Source: Watersipora subatra
Lineage: Eukaryota > Bryozoa > Gymnolaemata > Cheilostomatida > Watersiporidae
NCBI RefSeq assembly: GCF_963576615.1
Contig: NC_088711.1
Span: forward strand, 10,844,869 to 10,908,868
DNA: 64,000 bases
Direction: 5' to 3'
Of this stretch, positions 22,560-35,897 are shown piece after piece. A program made the position numbers and the translations under genes. Numbering within the stretch: position 1 is the stretch's first letter; every line of letters starts with the position of its first letter. Under the pieces are notes generated by a model, which had not been told where the DNA came from, did not search any database, and worked only from the letters and a program-made list of their open reading frames with translations.

Positions 22560-24390
22560 TTTATACTGAACCAAAAGGAAATAAATATATCAAGATATAC
22601 TGAATCAGTGTGCTGATAAAGTTGGTACTCAAAGAGGCAGAGTCCCATAGTTTGTTCATATTTTGCAGCAGCAAACCTCAGACTGCTCGAAGTTCTTGTT
22701 TTCTGCAAAATTTGATGTTTTACTTAGATGCCTTGGCGGACGGTTTGCTAAGGTCAAAGTATGCTTTCTGCAGAGTTTTGAATTACCAAGCTAGTATGGA
22801 AGTTGAAGTTGTTAAAACAATTCTTTGGCAGCTTGTAGAGATGGATGATAGTTCAGGCAGATGCTAGTGAGAACTCTTAGCAGTGGTATTTGGACGTGCC
22901 AAAACTTTGTGCATGTGGTGACCACCTTGCTAGAAGGTTTCGATCATTTTTTCCCAGCGTATAAAATGTTCTTAACTGTGTGAAATGTCTTTTGTTGATT
23001 TTTTAAATATTTGTTGCTAGTGTTTATTGCAACTGTATGTAAAAGTTGACTTTTTAACATGAAGTCGGCTATTTTGGTTTTCTTTAAACAAGGAGGGACT
23101 TTGTTTATCTTCCTAACAAACATTACTATATTTTTGTTAGCCATTTGTAGTTGAAGTTTTGGAAACTGCAAAGTTTAGGAATTTTTTGGTTTGGCATAAT
23201 AATCTCAAAATGCATAATTTCAAAATTGATAATAAAATTAAATTGCTATATATTACAAAAAATATAGTGTCATGCTCAACAATTAAATTTCTCTTGATTC
23301 TTTTATAAAAATTGGCAGATTTATTAACATGATCTGTGAGAGCAAAATATAGTATAATCTGTTCATTTCATATATATATATATATATATATTTTTTTTTT
23401 TTCATTTTTTTTTTTATATTATATATATATGTATATGTATTATATATAGTATACATAAAATATATTATATTGTAATGTATAAGTATATGTAATATAAAAG
23501 TATATTATAATATATATATATATATTATATAACATACATATAATTAGCTAATATATATATAATCGATATGTGAGATAAGATATATATTACTTTATTGACA
23601 ATAACTTTATTTCCACCAGAAATATTATGCTATTCAAGAATCATAAAAGAAAATAGAGCAACAGTTACTCAAGCAAATCAATTAAATGGTTTGGCGTATA
23701 GCGTTTAAAATAGGATATTTTGAACAGCAATGATATTTTCAACATAATTCTTAGCGATTGTAGACCATATGCAATTTGTTCATATCACGTAATTTGAAAT
23801 GAGTTAAAAACCTGTAACTGTTATGCAAAAAAACAAAGACACAAACCATGAAAGATTTTGAAATCTATAGTTGAGGTAAAATAAACATATAACATATCCA
23901 GAGTGAGAAGATGCAAAAGTTTGGAAAGATCATTCATTAAAATACAATATGATGGAATATGATGTAACTTTGCAATGAGTTAGAATGCTCCTTTTTGCCC
24001 CAAAAATTCATCATTAGTGACATATCTTGGAGCTAGGTTATAATAAATTTGTATACCGTAAATAACAAGGCAAAAGATAAATTGATAACAAAATGCAATT
24101 GCAGTAGCTCGTTTAAAATTTCATTTTTGTAAAATCCTGGATACTAACATTACTCTTTGTAAAAAACCTATAAAGAAATAATCAAAATAAGGAATCGCCT
24201 CAGGGGCCTAAGCCAAGGCAAACATTGATGGCATCGGATATAGATACTTTCTGCTTCATTTTTGTAAAGTTACTGGAAATGATAAACCTGTCACTGCTAG
24301 CGATGTTTTCCCAAAAATAAGAATATACATGTATACATGTACAAAAAGAATGAATAAATAGCCATGAACAATATTCAACCAGTGAAGATG
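22560..24390. other. Non-coding stretch
   Basis: Contains an extended AT microsatellite region (23365-23545). Short open frames at 22610-22867 (+) and 22944-23171 (-) have no recognisable domain or splice context, and I do not call them. Confidence 0.5.
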
Positions 24391-24395
24391 TTACT

Positions 24396-24815
24396 TGGCT
24401 TGTGCTCCAATTGATAAAAAACATCAACATATTTCCTGGCCTGTGCTCCGATTGATAAAAACATCAACATATTTCCTGGCCTGTGCTCCAATTGATAAAA
24501 AACATCAACATATTTCCTCGGCCTGTGCTCCGATTGATAAAAACATCAACATATTTCCTGGCCTGTGCTCCGATTGATAAAAACATCAACATATTTCCTG
24601 GCCTGTGCTCTGATTGATAAAAACATCAACATATTTCCTGGCCTGTGCTCCGATTGATAAAAACATCAACATATTTCCTGGCCTGTGCTCCGATTGATAA
24701 AAACATCAAGATATTTCCTGGCCTGTGCTCCAATTGATAAAAAACATCAACATATTTCCTGGCCTGTGCTCCAATTAATAAAAAACATCAACATATTTCC
24801 TTGGCCTGTTCACCA
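24396..24815. repeat. 40-bp minisatellite, about 10 copies
   Basis: Repeats of CCTGTGCTCCGATTGATAAA plus AACATCAACATATTTCCTGG with 1-2 bp insertions. Short apparent ORFs here are by-products of the repeat. Confidence 0.9.
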
Positions 24816-26635
24816 ATTGATGTTCTGTCACATGCTCCTTACTGAGTATTGGCTGGCTACACAGTCCAATACATCAGTCTGTGGAGCCAGCCCTTTAAGT
24901 TGTAGCGTATTAATAGATACTGTAAGATTAACTATCTCATTGCTAAACACAATGCAGTCACTCAGCATCAAGATCTTAATTCAACAGTTTTAATTTAAAT
25001 GCAACGGGAACAAAAAGTTTTTAAATCTTTTTTTGTTTTGCTTTTTTGTGCTGTTATATTTATTAATATAGTGATACTGATTTAGTGATATTTGTACTAG
25101 ATTTTAATACCTAAGGAGTGTAGCAGTGAGTAGTACATCTGCCAAAATTAAATATTGCAAATTAACTTTAGACTTTCTAATAATCACATTTGAAGTTTCT
25201 AGAAGACAAAGTTTCATCACAAAAGCTTTTTTCTACATTGATCGCAGGAAGTTACAATACAAGTAACAAAGTATTTCACAATATTAATACATCCATCACA
25301 CTTGAAACCTGCGCCCAACTGATTCATGGGAGGGTGTGTATTTGTTGAATGGCTGTTAGGCCATTCAGTAGCCGTAAAGATAAAAACTCAACAACTTTAG
25401 TTGATTAACTGCCTGATTATATCTCAATTTTAAAGGGTGGCTAATGACCAGTTGATGATTAGTTAATGATCATAATAGACAGCTATAATGATGTATTAGC
25501 GTGTTGTTTTGATTCCCTTCTGTGGGTCGAGGAAATGCTATTCACTCCTCCACATATTTATGTCAAGAGACTTTGTGAGCATTTTGATTGGCTCAAAGTG
25601 TTTCCAACAAAAAATTGAACAGCAATTTATTTACTGATTGCTTCTGTAATAATGCCTAGTAAGTCATAAACACCAGCTTAGAGTGATTGGTCACTGCTGA
25701 AGTAAGCAATTGTTTTTAATTTATTTCATATCTATCGTTTGTTAGAAATACTACATGAGCACTTTACTGGAGTTTGTTTTGGTTTAATCATAATTGATTT
25801 TTAACAAAATCGGATATATCAATTACTTCTCTGTAATGATGTTAAAAAAATTCTATTAGTCAATCCTTAAAGTGAGCAAATTATCTATTACAACTTATTG
25901 ATGCCAGTAACAGCTGCATGAAAAGTTTAACAGCTATGTCTCAGAAATTTGGACACTCATCCAAAAAACCCTCACCTCTTTCTGTGAACAACTGTTAGAT
26001 GTGGTTCATCTAGTGCTTTTAATAAATTATTCAGTTTTCACCAGTGTTTAAACAAAGTGAATGTTACTTGAAGAGTTCACACGCAGCCATTGATTGACTA
26101 TCTAGCTCAAAGTGTTGAGAGGAGTTTTTTGCAACTTTGTTTGAACTATGTTTGTATGCAGCTACTAGACATTGTCTACTTTTAAGATACCAACTATATT
26201 TACACCAATCAATGCTGTTTAAAGCAAATTAGAGACAAAAAATAATAAATTAAATTATGGGTATTGAAAGGAAAAAATTTATAAAATGCTGCTCTATAAT
26301 GTAAATTGGCAAGGTATTGGTGTCTGGTATCAGGTGTAAATGTTTTTAGGAGAAGTAAGAATGTAATGGATTGATGGTCAGGCAGATTGGAGATACAATT
26401 AAAGTACCTACTTTAAACAGCAACTATCTGATAGTACATTTAGCTCACCAGCATTAAAGGCATTTAGACACTGATCATAACTGTTCATATCAGGTAGCAT
26501 ATTCCTAAAGCATAAATTTTTTATTTTTTTATTTTTCTAAATAAAAAAACATTCTAATTTGTCTTTATCAGTTTTTGATACAAAGAATACCAGCTTGTAG
26601 CAGCAAAGCAGCGTAAGAACTATTATTGCAGTAAG

Positions 26636-27424
26636 ATTGCGATGAAAAATTTGTCAATAAACTCGCTCAAGCAGTACACTTGACCAAGTTATGGAAAGAG
26701 CTACAACTCTTCAGATCAGAAATACCAAAGAGGTAAGCAAGACTGTGACAAGTGTTGGAAGTTAATAAATGGCTTCCACTTTGCTATAATTAATATAGTT
26801 TTGCTTCAAGCTTCTGCCAATAGATTGATAAGCCAAGATACTATGATTATACCGTAGCGCAGCCTCATCATCTGAGACAGCCTGCCAAGAGTAATGACCA
26901 AGCATCTTTTAATCACTAACATCATTATATTTTGTCAATTCTTGAAAATCATTTTGGCTGATAAAACTAAATATTATTGTTTGATATTTGTTGTTGCCAA
27001 ATTGCTATTAAAAGGTTTGGTTGTTATGACAACAGTTCAATGATCTCTCTCTCTAAAATCCTTCCGTTGTCTCAGGCTATTTATATATTTAGCTAGACAA
27101 TAGATCCCACATGTTTAGTAGATAAAGATTTGTTTGCAGAAGTTAGAAAAATAATACAGCAATTGATGCAGTAGACACAAACACCATCAAGACTGTGCAA
27201 TGTACCGTAAGGGTATCAACCTGAGTAGTTGATTGTCCGCAGCAATATCTCTTTGTAGAAGTATTGGCTATAACACTGACCAGGTGTAAAAGTTGGTTCT
27301 TACCTGAATTTCTTTTAATTTGCGAAAGTTAGAAAATATGGCACACATTGTATCAACGTCACTTTTAAATCTTTTTAGGGTGTGGAGTCATCTCTCCAAG
27401 ATAGCAAGGGAGTTACACAAGTAG
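26636..27424 (+). CDS. Possible 3' end of an unrecognised gene (two exons)
   Basis: A 92-nt open stretch (26641-26732) reads DEKFVNKLAQAVHLTKLWKE then LQLFRSEIPK and ends at donor AGAG|GTAAGC. After an intron, acceptor CTTTTTAG at 27377-27378 starts an exon that continues in phase as RVWSHLSKIARELHK and stops at TAG 27422-27424, directly before another donor-like GTAATA. The joined tail looks like a charged helix. The weak point is upstream: the nearest good acceptor (TTGCAG before 26631) puts a TAA in this frame, so only a poorer AAG acceptor (26634-26635) works. No upstream exon was found. It could be a gene tail, a decayed gene or chance. Confidence 0.3.
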
Positions 27425-27429
27425 GTAAT

Positions 27430-29990
27430 AACTAAACCACCGAAGTTTCAGGTTTATGAGTCAAAGTTACGTTAAGAACATTATAATCTAATACAATGTT
27501 GCTACATAGCTAATGTTGGTACATATCTCATGTTGCTACATATCTCATGTTGCTACGTAGCTAATTAGCTAAAAAAAGATTAGATGTCTACTAACAAAAG
27601 ATGCTTAGCATTCTAAATGTAATTATCCAAGAAACTTGCTAGTGTCTAGAATTCACCTAGTGTCTAACCAGATGCCATAGATGAAAGTGCAGATGGGTAG
27701 ATCAATAGTGGTGATTCTACTGAGTACACAGTACTATAATACTGTCATGTATCTGTACATATGTATGAGTTATCTGTCCATAATAATCATGTTTCATATA
27801 CCTTACAGGATAACACAGGTATATATAATAGCATTATTATAATGTTTTTCATATTCGCATAATGCTTTGAGCATTTCTGCTTTGATTACATTGAGGAAAC
27901 AAAGCTAAACTGTCGATCCCATTTTCATTTCAGCAAGTCATTTTCTGCCTTTTTCATTAAAGCTTCAGAAGTATGCTAGCAAATACAATGTTTGCACTTG
28001 ATAAATTGGAAGAAGATAACTCCGAACGGCTTACTTAGCATGGCTCAAACTATTATGTATTGTCCTTGGAAAAGCTTTAATTAATAGTTATCAGAAGAGA
28101 GGTTTGCTCTCCTCCCTCACTTGTTTTCTTTAACTTGATGTTGGCTAATATTGACCACGAGATAACTTTATATTATTATTTGGATTTGATTATCATTATT
28201 ATTATTTGGTTGAGCGAAACTCTTACTAACTAATCTGTAAAAAATATCTTTCGCAGGCGTGTTAATAAATAAGGTGGTTGTCCAGTACCGCAGCGAGCAA
28301 GCTAGGCTGGAAACACACAAAATCCCATAGGAGTTGTCTACTCTTACAGCAGCTAAAAAAGTTGAAGCACAACTCCTATACTAGCACTACGTCGTAAATT
28401 GATGACCAGCTTGCCTATTCACCACTATAGGCAAAAAGCTATACTCGTTTATGAAGTACAGTTTATGGCTGCAGTCAGCAGAGAGGCTTCCCTCTCGAGT
28501 AGCGATCAAGTGGTGGCTTGTAGCTTAATCAGCTGCAACTCCGTTGGTTTCATTTCCATAAAATAGTTGGGGCGACTAAAAGAAGGTAACCAGTAGTGAT
28601 AGTACTGATATAGCTTAGTAATATATTCATAGCAAGATTATACTAAATAATAATTAAATAAATAACATAAAGTGTTCAATAGATATTTGTTCAGTAATCA
28701 GTGCTTTGTATAACAGCACACGTGCACATCTACATTATAATTAATTGTATAAAATTTAGATAGCAAATATAAAAACTGGCAAAGCATTTGAACTTTTGCA
28801 CTATTTTTAATAAGATGAATATGGCAATCTGTACCATCAGCTTCAGCTAAAAGAAGTAGAAACTAGCGAGTGTAATTTCATGTACACTTCTTTATCTTAC
28901 ATTATCAAAGTACATCCGTAAATTATAAGCTTGTCTGCTCATAACACATGGATCAAGTGACTACTAAGGCAGCAAAGAAGTCTTATACAGAGTCAGATTG
29001 ATCAGTTATGATGAATGTGAGTCATCAAAGTAGTTAGTGAGTTAGTAAGTTGACTTGCTGTACTCATCGCTCACTATATTATTAAACTTTGTAAGACCAA
29101 CAAAAGTAACTCAATGCTCATTCATCAGCCGCTGTTGATTTAGTGATTCTAGTTGACTTTTTGTTTCATTGTTACTATTATTGTATTTCTTGTGTGTTTC
29201 GTCAGCGCTGACTCGTCATAATTATCTAATTTATGTTGCCTTCCATTGCTTTCGTTTCGTTTTCTGAGGTTTTCATAACTCCTCATTCTTGTAATTTACA
29301 TTTTCAAATTGCTGAAATCTTTGTTAATAAAGCCAAACTTTTGACACATAATGTAAGTGTCAAGAGCAAAACTTCTTTTGGAGTTGTTTGTCCTTGTAAA
29401 AACAACTTGCATTAATACAATCATGCTATGACAACCTACTAAAATACTATAATCAAGTAATAATTCAAGCTAGGCAGCTCTGGTAGAGTTTACATTTTAA
29501 GGTTATTTTGGCCACAATTGTAACAGCTATGGTTGTTTTGTTTTTCTTCAGCACGACAGTTAAGTTGTCAGATGAAAACAAATAAGATTTATTTCATATA
29601 TAAAATTATTTTCTAACCGGGTATTTTCTCTGTAAGAACTAAAGCCTGATTGTGCACTAGCTTCAATTATCCAGCTCAACATTGTGCTCACTTTAAAATG
29701 CAAGATAAGACAACTTTTAAATGTAGTATTGTTGTTATTGCTCTTCACCAATATGACTAGCTCTTTAAAAAACATAAAAATAGAAATTAAAGGTTTTATT
29801 TGTTTAATTGAGAGTATATAAAATCAAAGTAATCTGTGTCAATAAGCTTATGGAATAGATGTATTCAATAGATGTATTCGATAGCACTATTGTAATCCGT
29901 AGCGATGTATGCAAAGGAGTCTGTTGTGAAGATCTAGGGTCCATTGTACTGGTATGTATTTATAATATTTGTGTATTGTATTAATTGGAA
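27430..29990. other. Non-coding stretch
   Basis: No supported gene. An acceptor-like TTTCGCAG followed by AATAAA at about 28257-28271 could belong to a 3' UTR of the 26.6-27.4 kb candidate. The open frame at 29233-29415 shows no domain or splice context. Confidence 0.4.
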
Positions 29991-30009
29991 TCAGTGAAAT
30001 TTGAAAAAT

Positions 30010-30015
30010 TTTATT
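30010..30015 (-). terminator. Polyadenylation signal of the first PDPFE-type gene
   Basis: AATAAA in gene sense, in the 3'-UTR exon that starts at 30202 after an intron 30203-30478. Confidence 0.5.
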
Positions 30016-30501
30016 GGTAATTTAGTAATAATTACAGAAAAACAGATTAAAGCGAGGTGACATCCAAAGGCAGGTATAACATAATATAATTACTATAACA
30101 ATATAATATTACAATAATATTCAGAAATAATGCTGTTAGCCGCTAGAAGTCTTTCACTTGTTTTTTGTCAGTCTTTTCATTTCCTGTGCTTAGCTTGGGA
30201 ACCTAAAGTAATAAAAAATCAATCAATATTCATAATGAAAAACTAATTAGCATGAACTTCCTTTACACACATGTAAGCAGGTGTTGTTCATTCATTAGAA
30301 ACCAGGTTTAATTTTTATAATCAGAATTATGCAGTTGAACACAAAGGAGAAGACAACAATGGTGATAAACTTATAGCTCATATTGTTTCAGCTTTAGGTA
30401 AAAGGTCAGATGGTAAGTTGGCAAAAATAAGTCATCTAGTTATCTTCTATAACAATAACCACTTCAAGTGTGACATACCTTGTCAAGTTATAACCAAGTT
30501 T

Positions 30502-31963
30502 CTAGTGAACTCCATTGGTTTTGCGCGGCCCTGGTGCCGGTTTTACTGGAACTGGGTTAATTTTCACTGGTGCAGGGAGTTGTCTTGTTTGTGCAGAGAG
30601 TTGTCTTACTGGTGCTGGGAGTTGTCTTACTGGCATAGGGAGTTGTCCTCTCGGGGCTGTGGAAGGAAGCTGTCTTGTTTGTGCAGGCAGTTGTCTTACT
30701 GTTGCTGGCGCAGTCCTGATTGGTGTGTTTGCTTGTGGCATAAACTGCTGCTGATATCTGCTGACTTTGACGTCATACGCAGCTCTATGGGCTCTCCTGT
30801 AGTTGTCTATAGCTTGATGTGCTCCAGGGTCATTTCTGATTGCAGACAGAAGGAGTGCATCTGGTATCTCAGGCGCTTCATAGGCATCTGGTCGTTCAAG
30901 TATCTCAAATGGGTCAGGTTGTTCTATGAAGTTGTATAGAGGAACTTGAGCTCTATGGGACAAGACTCTTTGGGTTGGAACTGGAACAGCAGTGACTGTG
31001 TTTGGTGCAGAGCGAACTGGAGTCTGTACTGGTGCTGCCTGTACTGGTGCTGCTTGTACTGGTGCTGCCTGTACTGGTGCTGCTTGCACTGGTACTGCCT
31101 GCACTGGTACCATCTGAACTGGTACTCTGGCAGAAGCGACTGATGGTATTGGGGCAGCACCAACTCGCCTTTGTGCAGTGTTGCTGAACTGCTGTTGATA
31201 TCTGCTGACTTTAGCATCATAGGCAGCTCTATGGGCTATCCTGTAGTTGTCTATAGCTTGGTGTGCTCCAGGATCATTTCTGATTGCAGACAGAAGGAGT
31301 GCATCCGGTATTTCAGGTGCTTCATATGCATCTGGTCTCTCAATCATCTCAAATGGGTCTGGTTGTTCTGTAGCAATAAAATGATAGCTTGTCAAAGTTG
31401 AAAATTGGTCGAAACTATAGAACACTCTCAAAAAAAGCTGTGAATGTTTTCAAACACAAAAATCATGGTTCAGATTTTAGGGACTTGAGAAAAAACTCAC
31501 CTATGAACCAGGTTGGATCTATTCTACAAATAAAAAAGAACATGTTTACTCAGAATGAGAATATAAAAACAAGGATGAAAACCATATTTGTAGAGCTTTT
31601 ATAACAAGAGAGCAAACACATTTACTTTCTGTTGATCTGCGCCACATGCTCTACTGTTATTCCACACTTAAAGTTTATTCTTATCATTATGCTGGTGTGA
31701 TAATTATTTTTAACCACCATTAATCAATTTTGAATCAAAACTGTTATAATAATACTACTGTTATAGTTTTGCCTTTCCACATTCTAAATCAAAGTTGAAA
31801 GCTTTTGTCATGAATACGAATATAATACCGAATTCTTGCAAAATTAAAAGTGCTACTAATTAAATGTATAAAATAAATACCTTGGAGCAGCCCTGTTTGC
31901 TGCCCACTGTCCATGTGACAGTCCAGACAAAGCAGCTATCAGCAGTACATTGGTTATCTGCAT
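30502..31963 (-). CDS. Secreted two-domain PDPFE-repeat protein, 323 aa
   Basis: Exons in gene order: 31963-31881 (ATG, signal peptide MQITNVLLIAALSGLSHGQ), 31523-31501 (a 23-nt microexon encoding IDPTWFI), 31367-30502. The 972 nt sum to 324 codons and every junction has GT..AG (AAG|GTATTT, TTTGTAG|, ATAG|GTGAGT, TGCTACAG|). Residues 36-96 and 184-244 are two near-identical domains beginning EQPDPFE and containing RPDAYEAPEIPDALLLSA and DPGAHQAIDNYR.AHRAAYD. They are separated by a linker of VPVQA/APVQA pentads and followed by a Pro/Arg/Gln tail of RQLPA-type repeats. No Cys in the mature part. I do not recognise the domain. A non-coding exon (ending 32531) and TATA box lie upstream, and the first 3'-UTR intron starts 22 nt after the stop. 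Its paralogue is at 41478-42710. Confidence 0.85.
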
Positions 31964-32595
31964 GTTGATAGATTGGCACCAAAACCTGCAAATGGCGGAT
32001 GAAGAGAATATGATATACTACTTAGTAATAAATACTCTCACAGTGTCAGACACTCTTTTTAACTTTTAGACTGAAAACTTGTGTTCTATAATAGATGTCA
32101 AATAACTATTTATATACAGTCAACATTAAAATATTTAGTTTTTGAAATTAATTTTTTTTACAAGTTTGTAGTGAAAATTATAAAAAAAATGTACGATATA
32201 TTAAATTTACTAGAAGTTTATAAAAATTTGATGACAAGAGACAGTTATTTTATTCAAAGCCATAAGTAAAGTACAGCTTAAAAAATATGAAAACTATTCA
32301 TAAAAATAAGATAAAGCAAAACCTGAATTTTTTAAATAAACTTAACCAGGAGCTTATTGCTCATGTTAAAAGACTCCAGATCTCTAAAAATTCTAGAATT
32401 TCAGATTCGCAGACTCGAGACTCTGAAAACTTTAAACACCAGAAATAAAGCAGCGAGTAGAGAACAAAGCTAAGCAAACTCGTAAGTGTAAACTTCATTA
32501 GCAGCCTTCCGAGGCAATATATAAACTCACCCTGGCTCTAGATGCTAGTGTTAGAACAGCCTGTGGATGACTGGTGAACTTCACCTGAGCATCTC

Positions 32596-32603
32596 TATTT
32601 ATA
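32596..32603 (-). promoter_or_regulatory. TATA box of the first PDPFE-type gene
   Basis: TATAAATA in gene sense, followed by an inferred non-coding exon of about 32567-32531 ending CCAGG|GTGAGT. The first intron runs to acceptor TTTGCAG at 31986. The paralogue has the same TATAAATAGAG at 43475-43482. Confidence 0.65.
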
Positions 32604-32699
32604 TTGTTTTTGCTCGAGATGAATTGATGCCAAATCTGTCCCACCCCTAATTATTGATTCCTATTGACGACGACGGACACTTGAAGTTATGCATAATGA

Positions 32700-33530
32700 T
32701 GTCTATTTATACAATGGCTAATGGTAATTTGATTAACCTGGCTAAAGGTTTTTACAAATAGAAACTTTTTATTCTAGTTAAAAATATATCAATTAGGGAG
32801 GTTTTAGCAAAGGTAACGCTGCAATATTGTGACGTCCTCAGTAGGGCCTACCCATTGACTTACGCAATGCGTACACCACAAATTTGATAAAAACCACAAA
32901 ATTTCAACTGTACAATGTGCCTAGTTTTTCCACATAAATGATTGATCAAAAATGTTTTGCGTCTCCTTGTTATAGCATTACGTATTCGTGTCAAATTTGG
33001 GTGGGCATTGTTTCTATGAATAGATCTTTCTGCTATCATCTTGTGCAGTTACTGAATACGGAATAAAACTTAAAAAATTCGAAAGAGTTTATAGGATGTT
33101 TATAAAATGAGAGGAAATGCAAAAAAGGAGGTTGTCTACAAGCGGTATATAAATAAGATAGTAAATGAAAATTTGTTGATACAGCTGGTAGACAATAATA
33201 AAAGTTCTAGGGTGTGTTAATTTTTATGAATCGGCCTTTCCTTGTACATCTGTTACTATTATGCAGTGAAATATTGACTCTTATTTCTCCAATGATAATC
33301 CACTTCTTAGGCAAGAGGTTTAACACTTAGCAGCCTGGTGAACAATCAGATGATAAACGTCTCATTTGTAAAACAGGAAATGACAGGTCTTAAAGTTATA
33401 CCAACTGCGCTTGTGTTGTCAGCTATTGGTGAAGGGTAGAAGCAAGTTGTTACAGTCAAAGGATCTACACGGAACATCCTTGTTTATTGGTGATTTCATC
33501 GTGATAAGTGATTCAGCTAGTATATATGTA
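32700..33530. other. Upstream intergenic spacer
   Basis: No gene or clear repeat seen before the Helitron-like cluster begins near 33.53 kb. Confidence 0.4.
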
Positions 33531-33532
33531 AA

Positions 33533-34535
33533 CTAATGAATGCCCGGCTTTGCCCGAGTAATAAAAAAGTCTTTGGACAGAAAGTTTATTTTTATTTTAC
33601 ATATACAGCATTTACCAATCTAACTTTTAACCTTCATATCATGAGAAAAACGTTTTTGCGCAGTTCAATTGAATTAAAAAAAATATAAACCATGAGTTTA
33701 TGGTAGTGTGTATGAAAAAGGTTATTGTTACAGCAGAAGCTCGTTGTATTCAAAGTTTTAATGGACGATACTCGTACAAACGTATAAGTGAGATATTGGA
33801 GTGTGTTTGTCTGGTATTTTGTCTGATCAAACGGAAAGAGAATGTAGAGGCTACTCCTACTCAAGATACAATTGTCCACATGAAAAGTATTTAACCTATA
33901 CAGATTTAGCGATCGAACCTTTGAAAAAATTTGAAATAGGAGTATAACGACACATTTGAAACTGAAACGACACATTAGCAAATTACAATTAAAAAAATAG
34001 GTAATGGTAAAAAATATTAGCTTTTAAAAAATTTCATAAAAATAACAAGCGCAAAAGGTATAAATAATACCTTTTGCGTATACCTTGAACCTTCGCATTA
34101 CACTTTTAATTTGTTCCAGTGTTGGCACCGTAAAGTGAAAATGTTGTATACAAACTGGTATAGAAACTCATCGTAATCATTTAATGCAAACACCCCCTGA
34201 TAAAAATCATCAAAATTTTATATACACTGTATCTTCTGTTTTTATTACTGATGCAATACCAGGTGTGCAGCATGAGGCCAGATGGTAATTGTTACGTCAG
34301 ATGCAACGCCATTATGCGCATTTTAACCGGTAGTGAATACCTTCACTATTACCATATTAAACACTATACTCTGTTGAACACGTAGTCTAATGGTTAAGCT
34401 CGACAGCTCCAGAACTGTAGGCTCCAAGATCAAATTCTTTGTGAAATGGGTCTTTCGTTCCTAAAACTTTACCGCCACGCCTGGACAGAAAAATGACAAA
34501 CGACAAACTGACAAATGCTGAGATTTATATATACA
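33533..34535 (-). mobile_element. Helitron-like element E2 (diverged)
   Basis: In reverse orientation the 3' end has a decayed CCCGG/CCGGG hairpin and ends TTAG before T. AATAAAAAAGTCTTTGGACA follows inside. The other end contains GGACAGAAAAATGACAAACG. A tRNA-like stretch is near 34374-34450, and a segment near 34097-34237 recurs at 63.11-63.26 kb. Confidence 0.45.
34374..34450 (+). repeat. tRNA-like module in E2
   Basis: GTAGTCTAATGGTTAAG resembles an A box and AGATCAAATTC a B box, about 50 nt apart. It differs from the E1/E3 module, as if derived from another tRNA. Confidence 0.5.
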
Positions 34536-34537
34536 TA

Positions 34538-35525
34538 CTAGCTGTACTACCTGGTGTTGCCCGGGTAATAAAAAATTCTTTGTACAGAAATTTTATTTGT
34601 ATTTAACATATAACAACATTTGCCATTCTAACTTTCAAACTTCACAACATGAGAAAGTGTTTTGTGTAGTCGAAATAAATTAAGATAGAAAATAAAAACA
34701 ACTGTAAAGGTTTTCAAACTTTGTCAAACAACTATAACTTTAAAACTTCATATCGTGAGAAAAATGTTTTGTGCAGGTCAAATAAATTTTAAAAAATAAA
34801 ATAACTATAAAAGTGTTTAAATGTAAGTGTGAAATAATTAGCAAGTAATCGCTAAATTAAGTCTGTTTTGATACGATTACAATAAAACATGATTTGGTAA
34901 TGAAACAATTAATACAAACTGAAAAAAAAAAACTAAAATCCTGAATATGTTGAATTAATAATAACAATTCTTGCATAGAATTGTGTATGTATAAAAAAGG
35001 TTACTGTTCCACCGGAAGTTATCTATCAAAACTCTGAATACGGCGATACTGGTACAGATGTGAAAATGAGATATCGTACGGTCTCTGTCTGACCGATTGG
35101 AGAGAGAATCTAGAGGCTCTTCCTACGGAGATAATACAAATGCCCGCGTGAAAATAATTTGCCTCGACCGCAGATATAGCAATTGAACCTTACAAAAAAC
35201 TGAAAACAGAAGTTCAATAAAACAGGAAAAAAGCATCGTGCTTCATAGAATAGAATTCATAGAGTTAATAGAATTCATCGAGCCTCAAATAATATGTCAT
35301 TTAGCATGTGCATACGCTATTTGGTATATGATAATGTCTTGGATCAATACGCCTTGTATAGCTCAGTTATGTAGAATAGATTTAAAACTTTCAGTTGCAA
35401 TCTTCGTGAGTTAAAATCCATCGGAATACGGAATTTCAATTCCAAGATTTTAATAGCTATAGCTGGACAGACACAGACACAGACACACAGACACACAAAC
35501 TTTGAGAAATACATATATAGACAAG
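34538..35525 (-). mobile_element. Helitron-like element E3
   Basis: Starts (reverse 3' end) with CTAGCTGTACTACCTGG and GTTGCCCGGGTAATAAAAAA; ends with AAACTTTGAGAAATACATAT and AGACAAG. It holds GACACAGACACACAGACAC and a tRNA-like module at 35351-35424. Same termini as E1, E4 and E5. Confidence 0.6.
35351..35424 (+). repeat. tRNA-like module in E3
   Basis: GCCTTGTATAGCTCAGTTAT and GTGAGTTAAAATCC match the E1 module at 9905-9980 in the same relative place and orientation. Confidence 0.55.
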
Positions 35526-35529
35526 TATC

Positions 35530-35886
35530 AGTGTTTGTTGTTTGTTGACCAGATGCCCTTTTGGAGCGATTAAGTTTTAGGAACAAAAAATCCACTTGGT
35601 GCTGGTTTTATTTTCGGAACCTCCAGTTCTCCAGGCAGGCGAGCCAACGGACTAAGCCACACGACCTACTTGCAATACAATGGAGTAGTTGTGCACACAG
35701 TTATTACATCAATCAAAATACTCGTGTTGAAAGTACTTTGGAAAATACTATTGCTTACTATTAGCTTAGGGTATGTGCTATTAGATGCGTTAGAAAGCAT
35801 TATGCATAACATAGAGATAATCAAACTGGCTTCAGACACGACTCTTATTATACTATAGTAAAGATTAAGACTAGCTTAAGTTACTC
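35530..35886 (-). repeat. Second dispersed repeat with a tRNA-like module
   Basis: On the - strand it starts TCTTAATCTTTACTATAGTA with TAATAAGAGTCGTGTCTGAAG, like 48785-48862. It has a tRNA-like GTGGCTTAGTCCGTTGGC and GGTTCCGAAAAT near 35668-35590, and ends GTTCCTAAAACTTAATCGC. Confidence 0.45.
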
Positions 35887-35897
35887 AAATTCAGCTA

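Noticed and set aside
24395-24993. + strand frames with repeated CAPIDK peptides
   Set aside because: The 40-bp repeat period is not a multiple of three and contains 1-2 bp insertions, so the frame is not maintained; minisatellite only.
30515-31401. + strand frames opposite the first PDPFE-type gene, including a Trp/Cys-rich 173-codon frame
   Set aside because: Antisense shadows of the repetitive coding exon; the - strand model has exact exon phases and a signal peptide.
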